A DNA stretch of 64,000 bases from positions 1-64,000 of the forward strand of contig NZ_JACEIB010000027.1 in the NCBI RefSeq assembly GCF_013778325.1. The letters are read 5' to 3'. The notes below the pieces were generated by a model, which ran no database searches, was not told the DNA's origin, and worked only from the letters and a program-made list of their open reading frames with translations. Positions 61,075 through 64,000 of this stretch are shown here, piece after piece. The translations under genes and the position numbers were made by a program. Numbering within the stretch: the first letter of the stretch is position 1; every line of letters begins with the position of its first letter. The DNA comes from Sphingomonas chungangi (GTDB taxonomy: Bacteria; Pseudomonadota; Alphaproteobacteria; Sphingomonadales; Sphingomonadaceae).

Positions 61075-63096
61075 ATGCGTCGCTCGGCACTGCTCGCCGT
61101 ATCCATCGTTGCGCTCGCCACGCCGCTGGCCGCCCAGACCGCGCCAAAGTTCGCGCCGTGGGGCGTGAAGCTCACGGATCGCGATACCAGCGTAAAGCCG
61201 GGCGACGATTTCTATCGCTACGTCAACGGCCACTGGCTCGACACCGTGCAACTGCCTGCCGACCACGTCTCGATGGACGCCTTCACCCTGCTCGCCGACG
61301 AGGCCGAGGTGCAGGTCCGCGCCATCGCCGAGCAGAGCGAGGCTCGCCCGAACGGCCCGATCGAGAAGCAGATCGGCGATCTCTATGCGAGCTGGATGGA
61401 TCAGGCCGCGATCGAGAAGCTCGGCACCGCGCCGCTCAAGCCGTACCTCACCCGCATCGCCGCGCTGAAGGACAAGCACGATCTCGCCATGCTGATGGCC
61501 GAACCCGGCTTCGCCGGCCCGGCGGGCGCGGGGATCACCGCCGATTTCAACAATCCCGGCCATTACACCGTCGCCATCGGTCAGGGCGGCCTGACCATGC
61601 CGACGCGCGACTACTATCTGCTCAAGGGCGAGAAATACGACGCCTATCGCACCGCGTTCCGCGCTTATGTCGCGCAGGTGCTCACGCTGGCCGGCTTCTC
61701 CAATGCGGCGGCGCGCGCAGACAGGATCGTCGCGCTCGAAACCGCGATGGCGACCTCGCAATGGACACCCGAGCAGGATCGCGACATCAAAGCGATCAAC
61801 AACCCGATGTCGGTCGCCAAGCTGCAGGCGTTGGCCCCGCAATTTGCCTGGCCCGATTTCCTGAAGACGGCTGGCCTCGGCTCGGTCACCAACGTGATCG
61901 TGATCGAGCCGAGCGCGGTGACGGATGCCGGCAAGCTTCTGGGCTCGACCCCGCTCGATACCTGGAAGGACTACGTCGCCTTCCACTTCATCAGCGATCA
62001 CGCGTCGTATCTGCCCAAGGCGTTCGACGATGCGCGCTTCAACTTCTTCAACAAGACGCTCTACGACCAGCCCGAGCAGAAGGCGCGATGGAAGCGCGGC
62101 GTCCGCCTGGTCGATTCGATGCTCGGCGAGGCGGTCGGCAAGATCTACGTCGAGCAGCATTACCCGGCCGAGAGCGACCGCCAGATCAAGGAGATGATCG
62201 GCAATCTCGAGGCTTCGCTCAACCAGGAACTGACCCACCTCGCCTGGATGGACGACGCCACCCGCAAGCAGGCGCTCGACAAGCTAGCCGCCTTCGACCC
62301 GCGCGTCGGCCACCCGGTGAAGTATATCGATTATTCCAGCTTCAAGGTGGATCGCGGCGATCTGCTCGGCAATGCGACGCGTTCCGAGAAGTTCGAGTGG
62401 AACCTGCAGCTCTCGCGCTTCCCCAAGCCGATCGACCGCACCTTGTGGGACATGACCCCGCAGGAGGTGAACGCCTATTACGACCCCACCCAGAACCAGA
62501 TCACCTTCCCGGCGGCGATCCTGCAGCCGAGCTTCTTCGATCCCAACGCCGATCCGGCAGTGAATTACGGCGCGATCGGATCGGTGATCGGCCACGAGAT
62601 GGGCCACGGCTTCGACGATCAGGGCAGCCAGTTCGACGGCACCGGCAAGGTCCGCAACTGGTGGTCGAAGGAAGCCGAGGACAAGTTCAAGGCGCGCACC
62701 GCCATGCTGGGCAAGCAGTTCGACAGCTACGAGCCCATCCCCGGCACGCACATCAAGGGCGAGCTGACGATGGGCGAGAATGTCGGCGATCTCGGCGGGC
62801 TGGAGATGGCGTGGGGTGCGTGGCGCCGCTACGTCGCGACGCATGGCGATCCGGGCGTGAAGGACGGCTACACCGCCGATCAGCGCTTCCTGCTCTCCTT
62901 CGCCTTCCACTGGCAGGAGAAGGAGCGCGAGGGCACGCTGCGTGCACAGCTGCTCGCCGATCCGCACAGCCCCGGCGAGTATCGGACCAACGGCATCCTC
63001 CGCAACTTCGATCCCTGGTACAAGGCGTTCGACGTGAAGCCCGGCGACAAGCTCTATCTGCCGCCGGACCAGCGCGTGCACATCTGGGTGGATTGA
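61075..63096 (+). CDS. M13-family metallopeptidase (PepO/neprilysin-like)
   Basis: The 673-residue secreted protease has a signal peptide (about 1-20, ending PLAAQ), zinc motif VIGHEMGHGFDDQG (His507, Glu508, His511), third ligand GENVGDLGG (Glu568), and the substrate motif NAYYDPTQNQITFPAAILQPSFF. The length is normal for M13. It cuts peptides in the periplasm. ATG 61075 has GGAGGATC upstream. The next gene starts as its stop ends. Confidence 0.95.
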   Translation: MRRSALLAVSIVALATPLAAQTAPKFAPWGVKLTDRDTSVKPGDDFYRYVNGHWLDTVQLPADHVSMDAFTLLADEAEVQVRAIAEQSEARPNGPIEKQIGDLYASWMDQAAIEKLGTAPLKPYLTRIAALKDKHDLAMLMAEPGFAGPAGAGITADFNNPGHYTVAIGQGGLTMPTRDYYLLKGEKYDAYRTAFRAYVAQVLTLAGFSNAAARADRIVALETAMATSQWTPEQDRDIKAINNPMSVAKLQALAPQFAWPDFLKTAGLGSVTNVIVIEPSAVTDAGKLLGSTPLDTWKDYVAFHFISDHASYLPKAFDDARFNFFNKTLYDQPEQKARWKRGVRLVDSMLGEAVGKIYVEQHYPAESDRQIKEMIGNLEASLNQELTHLAWMDDATRKQALDKLAAFDPRVGHPVKYIDYSSFKVDRGDLLGNATRSEKFEWNLQLSRFPKPIDRTLWDMTPQEVNAYYDPTQNQITFPAAILQPSFFDPNADPAVNYGAIGSVIGHEMGHGFDDQGSQFDGTGKVRNWWSKEAEDKFKARTAMLGKQFDSYEPIPGTHIKGELTMGENVGDLGGLEMAWGAWRRYVATHGDPGVKDGYTADQRFLLSFAFHWQEKEREGTLRAQLLADPHSPGEYRTNGILRNFDPWYKAFDVKPGDKLYLPPDQRVHIWVD

Positions 63097-64000
63097 TCGC
63101 CGTGCGGGGGCTGGCAGCGATCCTGCTCGCGAGCGCGGCGCTGCCGGCCCACGCCACCCACCCATTCGGGCCGGACGATCTGGCCCGGATGGCGGCGGTA
63201 TCCGATCCCCAGGTCGACCCCAAGGGGGAATGGGTCGCCTACAGCGTCGAGACCACCGACGTAGAGGCGGACAAGCGCTTCACCCACCTATGGATGACGA
63301 GTTGGGACGGCGCTCGCACCGTCCAGCTCACCGGCCGCAAGGCCGAGAGCGAGAGCAGCCCGCGCTTCTCGCCAGACGGCCACTGGATCGCCTTCATTTC
63401 CGGGCGCGGCGACGAGCATGACGACGATCAGCTCTGGCTGATGGACCGCGCCGGCGGCGAAGGCCGCAAGCTGCCGGGGATCGAGGGATCGGTCGAGGAT
63501 ATCGCCTGGTCGCCGGATGCGAAGACGATCGCGCTGATCGTCAAGGATCCCGATCCGAACGAGAAGGCCAATGCCGCCGCCGAAGCCGGTACCGCCGCGG
63601 CGCCGGCGGCCGGAACGCCGCAAAAGCCCGAGGCCAAGCCTGCCGCCGTGGCGTCGGTCAAGAAGGACGGGAAGCCGCCCAAGCCGATCGTGATCGATCG
63701 CTTTCAGTTCAAGGAAGACATCACCGGCTATCTCGGCCGGCAGCGCCATCGGCTGTGGCTCTACGATCTTGCCACGCAGACCATGCGGCGCGCGACGACG
63801 GGCGATTATGACGAATATCTGCCGGCATGGTCGCCGGACGGGCGAAGCATCGCATTCAGCTCCAAGCGCCTGCCCGATCCCGATCGCAGCTACGACTTCA
63901 ATCTGTTCACTGTGAGCGTTGGCGGCGCGCCCGCCGAGCCCCATCAGCTCACCACCTATGCAGGAGCCGACAACGATCCCGAATGGGGCAGCCACCCCGC
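63093..64000 (+). CDS. S9-family prolyl oligopeptidase, truncated by the window edge
   Basis: The frame is open to the edge (about 300 residues). It starts with TTG 63093 (overlapping the M13 stop as TTGA) or GTG 63102. It has a signal peptide (LAAILLASAALPAHA), then propeller blades with FSPDGHWIAF, WSPDAKTIALI, WSPDGRSIAF, and an Ala/Pro/Lys-rich insertion. The hydrolase domain with its catalytic triad would lie beyond the edge. Related to the peptidase at 44,013 but with a different propeller. Confidence 0.85.
   Translation, partial: MIAVRGLAAILLASAALPAHATHPFGPDDLARMAAVSDPQVDPKGEWVAYSVETTDVEADKRFTHLWMTSWDGARTVQLTGRKAESESSPRFSPDGHWIAFISGRGDEHDDDQLWLMDRAGGEGRKLPGIEGSVEDIAWSPDAKTIALIVKDPDPNEKANAAAEAGTAAAPAAGTPQKPEAKPAAVASVKKDGKPPKPIVIDRFQFKEDITGYLGRQRHRLWLYDLATQTMRRATTGDYDEYLPAWSPDGRSIAFSSKRLPDPDRSYDFNLFTVSVGGAPAEPHQLTTYAGADNDPEWGSHP

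Overview
The window is GC-rich chromosomal DNA from an alphaproteobacterium, most likely Sphingomonas or a close relative (Sphingomonadaceae). This rests on the mixture of genes: a dTDP-rhamnose and uronic-acid exopolysaccharide (EPS) locus next to a type I secretion system, a short flagellin, a polyhydroxyalkanoic-acid-system protein, TonB-dependent receptors of the type expanded in sphingomonads, and frequent GTG/TTG starts. No rRNA, tRNA, transposase, integrase or CRISPR array was seen.

Region 1 (1-30,215) is a large EPS locus. It opens with a tyrosine-rich tail of a gene cut by the left edge, probably a Wzc-type autokinase, followed by a Wzy-like polymerase. A minus-strand unit follows: rmlB, a Wzx flippase, a GT2 glycosyltransferase and an acyltransferase. 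A plus-strand unit carries a GT4 glycosyltransferase, a Tat-exported GH10 enzyme and an acyltransferase. A long minus-strand unit (21,111 down to 10,413) has a Gfo/Idh/MocA dehydrogenase, a WecG/TagA/CpsF glycosyltransferase, an aldo/keto-reductase-like protein, a GMC oxidoreductase, a GT4, an aldo/keto reductase, an acyltransferase and a phage-tailspike-like beta-helix protein. A separate two-gene unit (23,170-21,327) encodes a small phage-tail-like protein and an SGNH hydrolase. The last minus unit is rmlA-rmlC-rmlD-acyltransferase/SGNH-epimerase, each gene overlapping the next by 4 bases, with ugd divergent. Together these predict a Wzx/Wzy-assembled, acylated polysaccharide containing rhamnose and uronic acid. 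The priming transferase and the outer-membrane exporter are not in the window and probably lie to the left.

Region 2 (30,220-42,971) is a secretion and surface locus: HlyD- and HlyB-type type I secretion genes, a small exported protein with four 22-residue repeats, a 1,553-residue Gly/Ala-rich PGRS-like protein with a distinct C-terminal domain, and a serralysin-like RTX metalloprotease containing three exact-length 450-bp tandem repeats. The last two lack Sec signals and are the natural candidate substrates. A T1SS pair beside rml genes is also reported for sphingan loci (atrB/atrD).

Region 3 (42,999-64,000) is mostly core metabolism and housekeeping: galE, an S9 peptidase, acetyl-CoA synthetase, a PHA-system protein, a lone short flagellin, a retropepsin-TPR protein, glutathione reductase, the lepB-rnc-era-HAD-cyclophilin run, a TonB-dependent receptor with a glycine-rich insertion, a GST, an M13 metallopeptidase and the start of a second S9 peptidase.

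The most interesting points are the phage-tail-derived proteins built into the EPS units, the redox enzyme set in the central operon (possible unusual sugar modification), a repeated dyad-like element (GCTGCRTTGCA) in four EPS promoter regions, and the two repeat-rich putative T1SS substrates.
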